A stretch of 64,000 bases of DNA from Pseudomonas sp. MYb118. GTDB taxonomy: Bacteria; Pseudomonadota; Gammaproteobacteria; Pseudomonadales; Pseudomonadaceae. Of the stretch, positions 34,378-43,652 are shown piece by piece. The position numbers were made by a program, and so were the translations under genes. The notes under the pieces are model-generated. The model was not told the DNA's origin, made no database searches, and saw only the letters and a list, made by a program, of their open reading frames with translations. The stretch spans positions 248,001 through 312,000 of the forward strand of contig NZ_JBFRXN010000003.1 in assembly GCF_040947875.1 (NCBI RefSeq). Direction: 5' to 3'. The first letter of the stretch is position 1; each line of letters begins with the position of its first letter.

Positions 34378-36558
34378 ATGACAGCCCAACCGCTCGCGAA
34401 ACAGGTCTTCCCACGCCACTGGAGCGTCGGGCTGGTGGTGCTGGTGGTGTTGCTGATCGCGGTGTTCGCCACGGTGCAGGCCAAGTCCTATGGCGACATC
34501 GAACGCCAGCGCATCGACAAGGTTTTCCCGCAGACCGACAAGGTCTCCGAGCCCGAAGGCCAGTTCAAAGTGCGCAGCATCTCGGCGGCGGGGAAGGTGG
34601 TCGGCTACGTCTTCCAGAGCCTCGACGTGGTGGACATTCCGGCCTACTCGGGCAAGCCGATCAATACCCAGGTGATCCTCGACACCGCCGGTGTGATCCA
34701 GGACGCCTATGTGCTGGAGCACCACGAACCGATCCTGCTGATCGGCATTCCCGAAGAAAAACTCCACGGTTTCAGTGCCCGCTACAAGGGCATCAAGGTC
34801 ACCCAGCGGGTAGTGGTCGGCCGTTCCAGCGACCAGAGCGCCGTCACCGTCGACGCCATCGCCGGCGCCACCGTGACCGCCATGGTGGTCAACGAAGTGA
34901 TCATGCGCGCAGCCCATGACGTGGCTGTTTCGCTCAAGCTGATCGCCGACACGGGCGGGGTGAAGAACAAACCGGCCATCGTGCGCCAGGATGTGTACCA
35001 GCCGGCCACCTGGGAGCAATTGACCGGTGACGGCTCCATTCGCCGGCTCCACCTGACCCGTGGCCAGGTCGATGCCGCGTTCAAGGGCACCGAAGCGGAG
35101 GGCGTCGACAACGCCAGCCCTGAGCAAGTCAACGACACCTTCATCGACCTGTACACCGCCGACCTCAACCCGCCGACCATCGGCCGGGCGCTGCTGGGAG
35201 ACAACCAGTACCGTTTCCTCATGCAGGACCTCAAGCCCGGCGAGCAGGCCATCGCGGTGCTCGGGCGTGGGCAGTATTCCTTCAAGGGCTCGGGTTATGT
35301 GCGCGGCGGCATTTTCGACCGGGTGCAGTTGCGCCAGTTCGGCAACGTCATCAGCTTCCGCGACATGGACCATCAACGGCTCTCCGATGTGTTCGCCCAG
35401 GGCATGCCGCAGTTCGACGAGCTGTCGGTGTTCATCGTGCGCAAGGCCGCGGCTTTCGATCCGGGCTCGCCGTGGTCGCTGGAGTTGCTGGTGCGCCGGC
35501 AGACCGGCCCGGTCAACGGCATCTTCAGCAGTTTCGAAGTGGCCTACCAGCTGCCCGAGCAATACCTCGAACGCCCGGCGCCAACGCCTGAAGAACTGGC
35601 GGCCATCGAGGAAGCCAAGCGGCCGATGTGGTTGAACATCTGGTATCAGAAGCAGTTCCAGATCGCCGTGCTCGCCAGCGCCCTGGTGTTGCTGACCGCC
35701 ATCCTCTTTCTGCAGGACAAGTTCACCCGCCAGCCGCGCTTCCTGCACTGGCTGCGCCGCGGCTACCTGATCTTCACCGTGGTGTTCATGGGCTGGTATG
35801 CCCTGGGGCAACTGTCGGTGGTCAACGTGCTGACGTTCGTGCATGCCTTGTTCCAGAACTTCCGTTGGGAGCTGTTCCTCACCGACCCGTTGATCTTCAT
35901 GCTCTGGGTGTTCACCGCCGCCAGCATCCTGCTGTGGGGTCGTGGCGTGTTCTGCGGCTGGTTGTGCCCGTTTGGCGCCTTGCAGGAGCTGATCAACGAA
36001 GCCGCACGCAAATTGAAGATCCCGCAATACGAATTGCCCTTCGCCGTGCATGAGCGGCTGTGGGCGATCAAGTACATCATCCTGCTGCTGTTGTTCGGCA
36101 TCTCCCTGGAGTCGATGGCCACCGCCGAACAGTTCGCCGAAGTGGAACCGTTCAAGACCGCCATCACCCTGCATTTCGACCGCCAATGGTGGTTCGTGCT
36201 CTACGCCGTGGCGCTGCTGGTCATCAACATCTTCACGCGCAAGGTCTACTGCCGCTACATCTGCCCGCTGGGCGCGGCGCTGGCGATCCCCACCAAGCTG
36301 CGCCTGTTCGACTGGCTCAAGCGCCGCAAGGAATGCGGCAGCCCCTGCCAGTTGTGCGCCAAGGAATGCGAGATCCAGGCGATTCACCCGGACGGGCGGA
36401 TCAACGCCAACGAGTGCCACTACTGCCTCGACTGCCAGATGACTTACCACAACGACAACAAATGCCCGCCGCTGATCCTCAAGCGCAAGAAGCGCAACAA
36501 GGCCGCGCCCGTGGGGACGCAACTGATCCCTGTCGTGGAAGTGGCCGCCGGCGAATGA
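34378..36558 (+). CDS. nosR: NosR, membrane flavoprotein/Fe-S regulator of nitrous oxide reduction
   Basis: A 726-residue membrane protein needed for nosZ expression and for electron supply to N2O reductase. The N-terminal helix (about 15-35) is followed by a periplasmic FMN-binding domain (DAIAGATVTAMVVNEV at about 160-175 is the flavinylation-type motif). Next come several transmembrane helices with CGWLCPFGALQE and CRYICPLGAALA, and a C-terminal polyferredoxin with CGSPCQLCAKEC and CHYCLDCQ. The start is the ATG at 34378 (MTAQPLAKQVFPRHW), 60 bases after the FNR-type box. It is the first gene of the nos operon; nosZ follows after 54 bases. Confidence 0.95.
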   Translation: MTAQPLAKQVFPRHWSVGLVVLVVLLIAVFATVQAKSYGDIERQRIDKVFPQTDKVSEPEGQFKVRSISAAGKVVGYVFQSLDVVDIPAYSGKPINTQVILDTAGVIQDAYVLEHHEPILLIGIPEEKLHGFSARYKGIKVTQRVVVGRSSDQSAVTVDAIAGATVTAMVVNEVIMRAAHDVAVSLKLIADTGGVKNKPAIVRQDVYQPATWEQLTGDGSIRRLHLTRGQVDAAFKGTEAEGVDNASPEQVNDTFIDLYTADLNPPTIGRALLGDNQYRFLMQDLKPGEQAIAVLGRGQYSFKGSGYVRGGIFDRVQLRQFGNVISFRDMDHQRLSDVFAQGMPQFDELSVFIVRKAAAFDPGSPWSLELLVRRQTGPVNGIFSSFEVAYQLPEQYLERPAPTPEELAAIEEAKRPMWLNIWYQKQFQIAVLASALVLLTAILFLQDKFTRQPRFLHWLRRGYLIFTVVFMGWYALGQLSVVNVLTFVHALFQNFRWELFLTDPLIFMLWVFTAASILLWGRGVFCGWLCPFGALQELINEAARKLKIPQYELPFAVHERLWAIKYIILLLLFGISLESMATAEQFAEVEPFKTAITLHFDRQWWFVLYAVALLVINIFTRKVYCRYICPLGAALAIPTKLRLFDWLKRRKECGSPCQLCAKECEIQAIHPDGRINANECHYCLDCQMTYHNDNKCPPLILKRKKRNKAAPVGTQLIPVVEVAAGE

Positions 36559-36612
36559 GTTCCACCCGCGCACCTGCGCAGTGTCCGTTTTCCCTTCAAG
36601 GAGTAACGCAAG

Positions 36613-38532
36613 ATGAGCGATAAACAATCCACGACAACCGGACAGGAAGAAGAGCACGCGGGCCTGAGCCGCCGCGGCTTCCTGGGTGGCAGTGCCATGA
36701 CCGGTGCAGTGCTGGCGGGGGCCACGGCCCTGGGAGGAACGGTATTCACCCGCGAAACCTGGGCAGCGGCGGTCAAGGACGCGCAGGCCAAGATCCATGT
36801 CGGCCCCGGTGAACTGGACGAGTACTACGGCTTCTGGAGCGGTGGTCACCAGGGCGAAGTGCGGGTGCTGGGCGTGCCGTCGATGCGTGAGTTGATGCGT
36901 ATTCCGGTGTTCAACGTCGACTCCGCCACCGGCTGGGGCCTGACCAACGAAAGCAAGGCGATCCTGGGTGACAGCGCCAAGTACCAGAACGGCGACTGCC
37001 ACCACCCGCACATCTCCATGACCGACGGCAAGTACGACGGCAAATACCTGTTCATCAACGACAAGGCCAACTCCCGCGTCGCCCGTATCCGTCTGGATAT
37101 CATGAAGTGCGACAAGATCCTCACCGTGCCCAACGTCCAGGCGATCCACGGCCTGCGCCTGCAAAAGGTGCCGCACACCAAATACGTGTTCGCCAATGCC
37201 GAGTTCGTCATCCCGCACCCTAACGATGGCCACACGTTCGACCTGCAAGATAAAAACAGCTTCACCATGTACAACGTCATCGACGCCGAGAAAATGGAGA
37301 TGGCGTTCCAGGTGATCGTTGACGGTAACCTCGACAACTCCGACGCCGACTACACCGGCAAGTATGCGGCGGCCACCTGCTACAACTCGGAGAAGGCCTA
37401 CGACCTGGGCGGCATGATGCGCAACGAGCGCGACTGGGTGGTGGTGTTCAACATCCCGCGCATCGAGGCGGCGGTCAAGGCCGGCAAGTTCATCACCTTG
37501 GGCGACTCGAAGACGCCAGTGGTCGATGGTCGCAAGGTCGATGGCAAGGATTCCGAGTTCACCCGTTACATCCCGGTGCCGAAGAACCCGCACGGCCTCA
37601 ACACGTCCTCGGACGGCAAGTACTTCATCGCCAACGGCAAGCTGTCGCCCACCGTGTCGATGATCGAAATCGCGCGTCTGGATGACCTGTTCAACGACAA
37701 GTACAAGGACCCGCGCGACGTCATCGTCGCCGAGCCGGAACTGGGCCTGGGCCCGCTGCACACCACCTTCGACGGTCGCGGCAATGCCTACACCACGCTG
37801 TTCATCGACAGCCAGGTGGTGAAGTGGAACATGGCCGATGCCATCCGCGCGTACAAGGGCGAGAAGGTCAACTACATCAAGCAGAAGCTCGACGTGCACT
37901 ACCAGCCGGGCCACAACCATGCCTCCCTGACCGAAACCAGTGAAGCCGACGGCAAGTGGCTGGTGGTGTTGTGCAAATTCTCCAAGGACCGCTTCCTGCC
38001 GACCGGCCCGCTGCATCCGGAGAACGACCAGTTGATTGACATTTCCGGTGAGGAAATGAAACTGGTGCACGACGGCCCGGCGTTCGCCGAACCCCACGAC
38101 TGCATCCTCGCCCGTCGCGACCAGATCAAGACCAAGAAGATCTGGGACCGCAACGACCCGTTCTTCGCCCCGACCGTGGCCCGGGCCAAGAAAGACGGAA
38201 TCAACCTGGAGACCGACAACAAGGTCATCCGCGACGGCAAGAAAGTGCGGGTCTACATGACCTCCATGGCGCCGGCGTACGGCCTGACCGAGTTCACCGT
38301 CAAGCAGGGTGACGAAGTCACCGTGACCATCACCAACATCGACCAGATCGAGGACGTGTCCCACGGCTTCATCATGACCAACCACGGCGCGAGCATGGAG
38401 ATCAGCCCGCAGCAGACCTCGTCCATCACCTTCACCGCCGACAAGCCCGGCCTGCACTGGTACTACTGCAGCTGGTTCTGCCATGCGCTGCACATGGAAA
38501 TGGTCGGCCGCATGCTGGTCGAACCGGCCTGA
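36613..38532 (+). CDS. nosZ: Nitrous oxide reductase (clade I, Tat-exported)
   Basis: A 639-residue periplasmic multicopper enzyme reducing N2O to N2. The N-terminus has a twin-arginine signal (LSRRGFLGG at about residues 18-26), the mark of clade I NosZ. The N-terminal seven-bladed propeller provides CuZ His ligands (for example DCHHPH). The C-terminal cupredoxin carries the CuA site C619-SWF-C623-HAL-H627-ME-M630. It is followed by the maturation genes nosDFYL in standard order. A ribosome-binding AAGGAG lies just before the ATG. Confidence 0.97.
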   Translation: MSDKQSTTTGQEEEHAGLSRRGFLGGSAMTGAVLAGATALGGTVFTRETWAAAVKDAQAKIHVGPGELDEYYGFWSGGHQGEVRVLGVPSMRELMRIPVFNVDSATGWGLTNESKAILGDSAKYQNGDCHHPHISMTDGKYDGKYLFINDKANSRVARIRLDIMKCDKILTVPNVQAIHGLRLQKVPHTKYVFANAEFVIPHPNDGHTFDLQDKNSFTMYNVIDAEKMEMAFQVIVDGNLDNSDADYTGKYAAATCYNSEKAYDLGGMMRNERDWVVVFNIPRIEAAVKAGKFITLGDSKTPVVDGRKVDGKDSEFTRYIPVPKNPHGLNTSSDGKYFIANGKLSPTVSMIEIARLDDLFNDKYKDPRDVIVAEPELGLGPLHTTFDGRGNAYTTLFIDSQVVKWNMADAIRAYKGEKVNYIKQKLDVHYQPGHNHASLTETSEADGKWLVVLCKFSKDRFLPTGPLHPENDQLIDISGEEMKLVHDGPAFAEPHDCILARRDQIKTKKIWDRNDPFFAPTVARAKKDGINLETDNKVIRDGKKVRVYMTSMAPAYGLTEFTVKQGDEVTVTITNIDQIEDVSHGFIMTNHGASMEISPQQTSSITFTADKPGLHWYYCSWFCHALHMEMVGRMLVEPA

Positions 38533-38557
38533 CGGTGGTGAAGACAGGAGCGCAGCG

Positions 38558-39847
38558 ATGACCGAAATCCTGGGCAAGCCGATCAAGGTGATCGCGTTCG
38601 CGCTGCTGTCGATGTCCGGCAGCGCGCTGGCTGTACAACCCATTACCGAACTGCCGTTGCAGCAGGATGCCGAGCAGCGCTGGCACCTGCCGGCAGGCGA
38701 GTACCGCGGCTCGTTCAGCGTGGACGCGCCGATGCACATCGTCTGTGAACCCGGTGCGGTGTTCCAGGCGCAGGGGCAGGGTAATGGGCTGACGGTCAGC
38801 GCGCCTGACGTGACGATCGAAGGCTGCACCTTTCTCGACTGGGGGCATGACCTGACCGCCATGAACTCGGCGGTGTTCCTGCAACCCAAGGCCCGTGGTG
38901 CGCTGATCAAGGGCAATCGCATGCAGGGGCAGGGCTTTGGCATCTGGGTGGACAGCACCCACGATGCCAGCCTGATCGACAACGACATCCAGGGTGACCC
39001 GCAAATGCGCTCGCAGGACCGCGGCAACGGCATTCACCTGTACGCCGTGCGCGGCGCCAAGGTCATTGGCAACCACGTGCGCGAAGCGCGCGATGGCATC
39101 TACATCGACACCTCCAACGGCAACCTGCTGCAAGGCAATACCCTGGAAGATTTGCGTTACGGCGTGCACTACATGTTCGCCAACGATAACCAGGTGCTCG
39201 ACAACATCACCCGCCGCACCCGCACCGGCTACGCGCTGATGCAAAGCCGCAAGCTGATCGTGACCGGCAACCGCTCCGAACAGGATCAGAACTACGGGAT
39301 CCTGATGAACTACATCACCTATTCGACCCTGCGCGACAACTTCGTCACCGACGTGCGCGACGGCTCCACCGGCGACACCATGATCACCGGCGCCGAGGGC
39401 AAGGCGCTGTTCATCTACAACTCGCTGTTCAACAGCATCGAACACAACCACTTCGAGCGCAGCGCCGTGGGTATTCACCTGACGGCGGGTTCGGAGGACA
39501 ACCGCATCGCCGACAACGCCTTTGTCGGCAACCAGCGCCAGGTCAAGTACGTGGCGACCCGCTTGCAGGAATGGTCCATCGACGGTCGCGGCAACTACTG
39601 GAGCGACTACCTGGGCTGGGACCGCAACGACGATGGCCTGGGCGATATCGCCTACGAACCCAACGACAACGTCGATCGCCTGCTGTGGATGTACCCGCAG
39701 GTGCGCCTGCTGATGAACAGCCCCGGCATCGAGCTGCTGCGCTGGGTGCAACGGGCGTTCCCGGTGATGAAGTCGCCGGGCGTCATGGACAGCCACCCAC
39801 TGATGAAACCCACCACTGAAGACCTGGCCAAGGAGCCCATCGGATGA
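38558..39847 (+). CDS. nosD: NosD, periplasmic copper-site maturation protein
   Basis: A 429-residue exported beta-helix (CASH/pectate-lyase-like) protein with repeated NxxxxN-type turns ([40 protein letters not shown]). The N-terminal signal is [16 protein letters not shown]. It works with the NosFY ABC transporter to assemble the CuZ (4Cu:2S) centre of NosZ. The start is the ATG at 38558 with ACAGGAG upstream. The stop overlaps the nosF start by 4 bases (ATGA). Confidence 0.94.
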   Translation: MTEILGKPIKVIAFALLSMSGSALAVQPITELPLQQDAEQRWHLPAGEYRGSFSVDAPMHIVCEPGAVFQAQGQGNGLTVSAPDVTIEGCTFLDWGHDLTAMNSAVFLQPKARGALIKGNRMQGQGFGIWVDSTHDASLIDNDIQGDPQMRSQDRGNGIHLYAVRGAKVIGNHVREARDGIYIDTSNGNLLQGNTLEDLRYGVHYMFANDNQVLDNITRRTRTGYALMQSRKLIVTGNRSEQDQNYGILMNYITYSTLRDNFVTDVRDGSTGDTMITGAEGKALFIYNSLFNSIEHNHFERSAVGIHLTAGSEDNRIADNAFVGNQRQVKYVATRLQEWSIDGRGNYWSDYLGWDRNDDGLGDIAYEPNDNVDRLLWMYPQVRLLMNSPGIELLRWVQRAFPVMKSPGVMDSHPLMKPTTEDLAKEPIG

Positions 39848-40767
39848 ATGTCATCGACATCGAAGGCGTCAGCCAGCGCTATGGGCAGGCCACCGTCCTG
39901 CATGACTTGAACCTGAGCCTGGGCGAGGGGGAAGTGCTGGGCCTGTTCGGTCACAACGGCGCGGGCAAGACCACCAGCATGAAGCTGGTGCTCGGTTTGC
40001 TTGAAGCCAGCGAGGGCCAGGTGCGGGTGTTCGGCCGTCCGCCCAGCGATCCGCAGGTGCGGCAAATGCTCGGCTACTTGCCGGAGAACGTGACGTTTTA
40101 CCCGCAGATGAGCGGCCTGGAGACCTTGCGCCATTTCGCCCGGCTCAAGGGCGCTTCGAAGGCCCAGGTGGACCGTTTGCTGGAGGAGGTGGGGCTGGCG
40201 GCTGCGGCGCGGCGGCGGGTCAAGACTTACTCCAAGGGCATGCGCCAGCGTCTGGGGCTGGCCCAGGCACTGCTCGGCGAGCCACGCCTGTTGCTGCTCG
40301 ACGAGCCCACCGTGGGTCTCGACCCGATGGCCACCCAGGACCTGTACCGCCTGCTCGACCGCCTGCGCGGCCAGGGCGCCAGCATCATCATCTGTTCCCA
40401 CGTGCTGCCCGGGGTCGAGGCGCACATCAACCGTGCGGCGATCCTCACCCAGGGCCGCCTGCTGGCGCTGGGCAGCCTGCGCAAGTTGCGCGAGGACGCC
40501 GGGCTGCCGACCTTCATTCGCGCCAACGGCCTCAAGCACGCCGGGCCCTTGCAGATCTCCTGGAACATCGCCGGCCACCCCACCCAGCGCTGGGGCGTGG
40601 AAGGGCTCGAAGTGGCGGCGCTCAATGGCAGCAAACTCGGCCTGTTGCGCCAGTTGCTCAATGAAGACGACCCCAGCGATGTGGAAATTGCGCCGCCGTC
40701 GCTGGAAGACCTTTACCGCCATTACATGAGCCGGGCCGCGGCACACGCCAAGGGAGAGACCGCATGA
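39844..40767 (+). CDS. nosF: NosF, ABC ATPase for NosZ maturation
   Basis: A 307-residue cytoplasmic ATPase with Walker [10 protein letters not shown] (about residues 37-45), signature YSKGMRQRL (about 128-136) and Walker [14 protein letters not shown]. It pairs with NosY and energises sulfur or scaffold transfer to NosD for CuZ assembly. It overlaps nosD and nosY by 4 bases at each end, showing tight coupling. Confidence 0.95.
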   Translation: MNVIDIEGVSQRYGQATVLHDLNLSLGEGEVLGLFGHNGAGKTTSMKLVLGLLEASEGQVRVFGRPPSDPQVRQMLGYLPENVTFYPQMSGLETLRHFARLKGASKAQVDRLLEEVGLAAAARRRVKTYSKGMRQRLGLAQALLGEPRLLLLDEPTVGLDPMATQDLYRLLDRLRGQGASIIICSHVLPGVEAHINRAAILTQGRLLALGSLRKLREDAGLPTFIRANGLKHAGPLQISWNIAGHPTQRWGVEGLEVAALNGSKLGLLRQLLNEDDPSDVEIAPPSLEDLYRHYMSRAAAHAKGETA

Positions 40768-41594
40768 ACCCGATCTGGAACATGGCCCGCAAGGAGTTCA
40801 GCGACGGCCTGCGCAACCGCTGGTTGCTGGCCATCAGCATCCTGTTCGCGGTGCTGGCCACCGGCATCGCCTGGCTGGGCGCGGCGGCGTCCGGGCAACT
40901 GGGCTTCACTTCGGTGCCGGCGACCATTGCCAGCCTGGCCAGCCTCGCGACTTTCCTGATGCCGCTGATCGCCTTGCTGCTGGCCTATGACGCCATCGTC
41001 GGCGAGGACGAAAGCGGCACCTTGTTGCTGTTGCTCACCTATCCGCTGGGGCGCGGGTACATCCTGCTGGGCAAGTTCATCGGCCACGGCGGCATTCTTG
41101 CGCTGGCGACGCTGCTGGGGTTCGGCTGCGCGATGCTGGCGATCGCCGTGCTGGTGGACGACGTCGAGCTGAGCCTGCTGGTGTGGGCCTTTGGCCGTTT
41201 CATGCTGTCGTCGACCTTGCTCGGTTGGGGCTTCCTCGGGCTGGCCTATGTGTTGAGCAGCATCTCCGCGGAAAAATCCACGGCCGCCGGGCTGGCGCTG
41301 GGGGTGTGGTTCTTCTTTGTGCTGGTGTTCGACCTGGCGCTGCTGGCCCTGCTGGTGCTCAGCGAAGGGCAGTTCAACCCCAAGGTGTTGCCGTGGCTGC
41401 TGTTGCTCAACCCGGCGGACATCTATCGCCTGATCAACCTGTCCGGTTTCGATGGTGGCGCCACCACCTCCGGCGTGCTGACCCTGGGCACCGACCTGCC
41501 ACTGCCGGGCGCGATGCTCTGGCTGTGCCTGGCCCTGTGGGTCGCGGCGCCGCTGAGCTCGGCCTGGCTGCTGTTCCGCCGGCGGGCGAGCTGA
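40764..41594 (+). CDS. nosY: NosY, ABC permease for NosZ maturation
   Basis: A 276-residue inner-membrane protein with six hydrophobic helices and the ABC-2 type N-terminus [40 protein letters not shown] is the conserved loop of this permease group. It forms the NosDFY complex with its neighbours. nosL follows after 29 bases. Confidence 0.94.
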   Translation: MNPIWNMARKEFSDGLRNRWLLAISILFAVLATGIAWLGAAASGQLGFTSVPATIASLASLATFLMPLIALLLAYDAIVGEDESGTLLLLLTYPLGRGYILLGKFIGHGGILALATLLGFGCAMLAIAVLVDDVELSLLVWAFGRFMLSSTLLGWGFLGLAYVLSSISAEKSTAAGLALGVWFFFVLVFDLALLALLVLSEGQFNPKVLPWLLLLNPADIYRLINLSGFDGGATTSGVLTLGTDLPLPGAMLWLCLALWVAAPLSSAWLLFRRRAS

Positions 41595-41623
41595 ATTCTG
41601 TCTTGAAATGTGTGGAGTTGACG

Positions 41624-42151
41624 ATGAGTACGCTTTATCTGAAAACGCTTGGGGCGGTCGCGGGCCTGATGGCTTGCCTGTGGCTGACGGGGTGTGACAA
41701 ACCGGTGGAAGCCAGCAACAGCCTGGCGCCGGTCGCCTTTCACTCAAGCGATGAATGCCATGTCTGCGGCATGATCATCGGCGAGTTCCCCGGCCCCAAG
41801 GGTGAAGTGGTGGAGCACAGCGGCGTGAAGAAATTCTGTTCCACGGCGGAGATGATTGGTTGGTGGTTGCAGCCGGAAAATCAGCACAGCGGTGCGAAGT
41901 TGTATGTGCACGACATGGGCCGCGTGGCGTGGGACAAGCCTGATGATGCGCAACTGATTGATGCCAGGGATGCGTTCTACGTGGTGGGCACCAAACTCAA
42001 GGGGGCGATGGGGGTGGTATTGGCGTCGTTCTCCAGCAAGCACATGGCTGACAAGCTGGCTGAGGAGCAGGGGGGGCGGGTGTTGAGGTTCAGCGAGATT
42101 GATCAGTCGGTGTTGCAGCAGCCGGGGATGGGGGGGCATTCGATGCATTGA
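41624..42151 (+). CDS. nosL: NosL, outer/periplasmic Cu(I)-binding lipoprotein
   Basis: A 175-residue copper chaperone for NosZ. The signal ends in the lipobox LTGC with C24 as the lipidated residue. The Cu-binding motif CHVCGM (C45, C48, M50) is intact. The ATG at 41624 lies within a longer open frame; the upstream part is antisense-like shadow of nosY. It is the last gene of the operon; tatE or nosX, sometimes found after nosL, is absent here. Confidence 0.94.
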   Translation: MSTLYLKTLGAVAGLMACLWLTGCDKPVEASNSLAPVAFHSSDECHVCGMIIGEFPGPKGEVVEHSGVKKFCSTAEMIGWWLQPENQHSGAKLYVHDMGRVAWDKPDDAQLIDARDAFYVVGTKLKGAMGVVLASFSSKHMADKLAEEQGGRVLRFSEIDQSVLQQPGMGGHSMH

Positions 42152-42218
42152 TATTTGAGCCCACCACCCACCCACAGTGTTTTCTGGTGCTCACATATAT
42201 TGGGTTCACTGGAGATCC

Positions 42219-42245
42219 CTGTGGGAGCGGGCTTGCTCGCGATGG
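42219..42245 (+). repeat. Single REP unit after nosL
   Basis: A lone forward REP of the GAGCGGGCTTGCTCGC variant, 67 bases after nosL, without a reverse partner. Confidence 0.8.
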
Positions 42246-42290
42246 CGGCCTATGCGGGTACATATCCATTACTGCGATACGGCTTCTTAA

Positions 42291-42585
42291 GGTTCCGCCC
42301 TTACGGCGGGTCACTTTTGGAAGAGCGCCAAAAGTAACCAAAAACGCTCTCGCCCCACCACTCGGCACCTCGCTAACGCTCGGTGTGCCCGAACACAGGC
42401 ATTGCTCCGTGGGTCGCCGCGACGGGCCATCCATGGCCCGGCGCGGCTAAACCGGCGTCCTGCCGGTTTCCCCACTGCGCAATGCCTGTGTTCGGCCATC
42501 GTGGTTTAACGGGGCTTTCAGATCAAAATCAAAAGCACAGCAAAAGCAAAGCAAAGCAAAGCAAAAGCACAGCAAATGCAAAGCT
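42291..42585. repeat. Structured intergenic repeat element with an A-rich tandem tail
   Basis: This 295-base stretch is built from nested inverted repeats: CCGCC/GGCGG near 42296, ACTTTTGG/CCAAAAGT (42313-42335), long outer arms CGAACACAGGCATTG (42390-42404) / CAATGCCTGTGTTCG (42480-42494), an inner CGGGCCAT/ATGGCCCG, and AAACCGG/CCGGTTT. From 42530 an AAAGC/AAAAGC(A) tandem run continues to about 42585. No protein is supported. Similar elements recur between genes in Pseudomonas genomes, in my recollection; it could be a non-autonomous mobile repeat. Confidence 0.6.
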
Positions 42586-42623
42586 TGTCCGGTGTTGTTC
42601 TGGTTTTTCCCCATTTTCAAAAT

Positions 42624-42637
42624 CTGATCGCCGTCAA
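42624..42637. promoter_or_regulatory. Weak FNR/ANR-like box upstream of the SDR-like gene
   Basis: CTGATCGCCGTCAA deviates from TTGAT-N4-ATCAA at the first base and at one base of the second half-site. It lies about 88 bases before the start at 42719, a position similar to the other boxes of this island. Confidence 0.4.
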
Positions 42638-42718
42638 GTCGATATTCCCCCGCATGTTCAAAGATAACCTCCCGAAAGGTCGCGAGTGCCCGGCATTGTC
42701 GATGCCCAGGAGAACATG

Positions 42719-43462
42719 ATGAAAACCGAGTTTCAGGATCGTTTGGCGGTGATCACCGGTGCCAGTTCCGGGATTGGCCTGGCTTTGTGTGCGGCGTTGT
42801 TGCCCCGGGGGGTGAAGGTGTTGGCGATGTCGCGCACGGTGGGGGAGTTGCCGGCCTTGCAGCAGATTTATGGCGAGCGCTTGCAGTGGTTGGCCGGCGA
42901 TGTGACGCGTGAGCAGGATTTGCAGGCGCTGGCGCGGCGTGCGGCGCTGTTGGGGCCGGTGGATTATCTGGTGCCCAATGCGGGCATTGCCGAGATGGCC
43001 GATAGCCTGGATGTGTCGGCTTTTGCCCGGCAGTGGGCGGTTAACGGGGCAGGGGCGTTGAACACCCTGGCGGCGTTGCGCGGTGAGCTGGCGAACCCGG
43101 CGTCGGTGGTGTTCGTCGGCAGCTTCCTCACCGGTTCGAGCTTTCCCGGCCTGGCGGCATGCATCGCCAGCAAGGCCGCATTGGCGGCGCAGGCGCGCAC
43201 TTTGGCGGTGGAGTTCGCCGGTTGCGATGTGCGCATCAACCTGGTTTCCCCAGGCCCGACCGCCACGTCAATGTGGGACAACCTGGGCCTGAGCGACGGC
43301 GAGCTCGACAACGTCGCCGACCACCTCGGCAAACGCCTGCTGCCCGGGCATTTCCTCGACGCAGCGGCGGTGGCCAATGTGATCATCTTCCAGCTATCCC
43401 AGGGCGCACGCGGTGTGTACGGCCAGGATTGGCGGGTGGATCACGGCTATTCCCTGGCCTGA
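42719..43462 (+). CDS. SDR-like protein with the catalytic Tyr replaced, in the denitrification island
   Basis: A 247-residue Rossmann-fold protein of the SDR family: TGASSGIGLALCAAL (cofactor loop), VPNAGIAE for the NNAG motif, and INLVSPGPTATSMW after the active site. The YxxxK motif reads CIASK, so Cys takes the place of the catalytic Tyr, while Lys is kept. AGGAGA at 42708-42713 favours the ATG at 42719 over the one at 42716. It lies between nosL and the convergent end of the nir operon, with a weak FNR-like box. It may be a cofactor-binding protein or an atypical reductase; a role in haem d1 or NO metabolism is only suggested by position. Confidence 0.8.
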   Translation: MKTEFQDRLAVITGASSGIGLALCAALLPRGVKVLAMSRTVGELPALQQIYGERLQWLAGDVTREQDLQALARRAALLGPVDYLVPNAGIAEMADSLDVSAFARQWAVNGAGALNTLAALRGELANPASVVFVGSFLTGSSFPGLAACIASKAALAAQARTLAVEFAGCDVRINLVSPGPTATSMWDNLGLSDGELDNVADHLGKRLLPGHFLDAAAVANVIIFQLSQGARGVYGQDWRVDHGYSLA

Positions 43463-43491
43463 CAAATCCTTCACAAACACCACCCCCCCCC

Positions 43492-43593
43492 CTGTAGGAG
43501 CGAGCATGCTCGCGATGGTCGTCAACGATGACGCGGGGCATCTGGCACACCGCGGTGTTCTTGCGTTCATCGCGAGCAGGCTCGCTCCCACAG
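43492..43593. repeat. REP pair (head-to-head)
   Basis: A forward unit at 43492-43518 (palindromic GCATGC centre) and a reverse unit at 43568-43593 lie between the convergent SDR-like and nirN genes. Confidence 0.85.
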
Positions 43594-43605
43594 TTGTTTG
43601 CGAGT

Positions 43606-43636
43606 GATCGTTCCCACGCGGAGCGTGGGAACGATC
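43606..43636. terminator. Strong hairpin between convergent genes
   Basis: GATCGTTCCCACGC (43606-43619) and GCGTGGGAACGATC (43623-43636) form a perfect 14-bp stem with a 3-base loop. It sits 16 bases beyond the nirN stop and 143 beyond the SDR-like stop, so it may end both transcripts. No T-run follows, so it is also classifiable as an intergenic repeat. Confidence 0.5.
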
Positions 43637-43652
43637 GACAGGGAACTACTGA

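Noticed and set aside
34339..39033. A 1564-codon open frame on the minus strand opposite nosR, nosZ and nosD
   Set aside because: It is antisense to three well-recognised genes, has low-complexity His/Val/Gly/Asp-rich composition typical of the reverse frame of GC-rich coding DNA, and shows no protein motif.
42383..42667. 94-codon frame in the intergenic element after nosL
   Set aside because: It is a translation of the nested inverted repeats and the AAAGC tandem run, without a ribosome-binding site.
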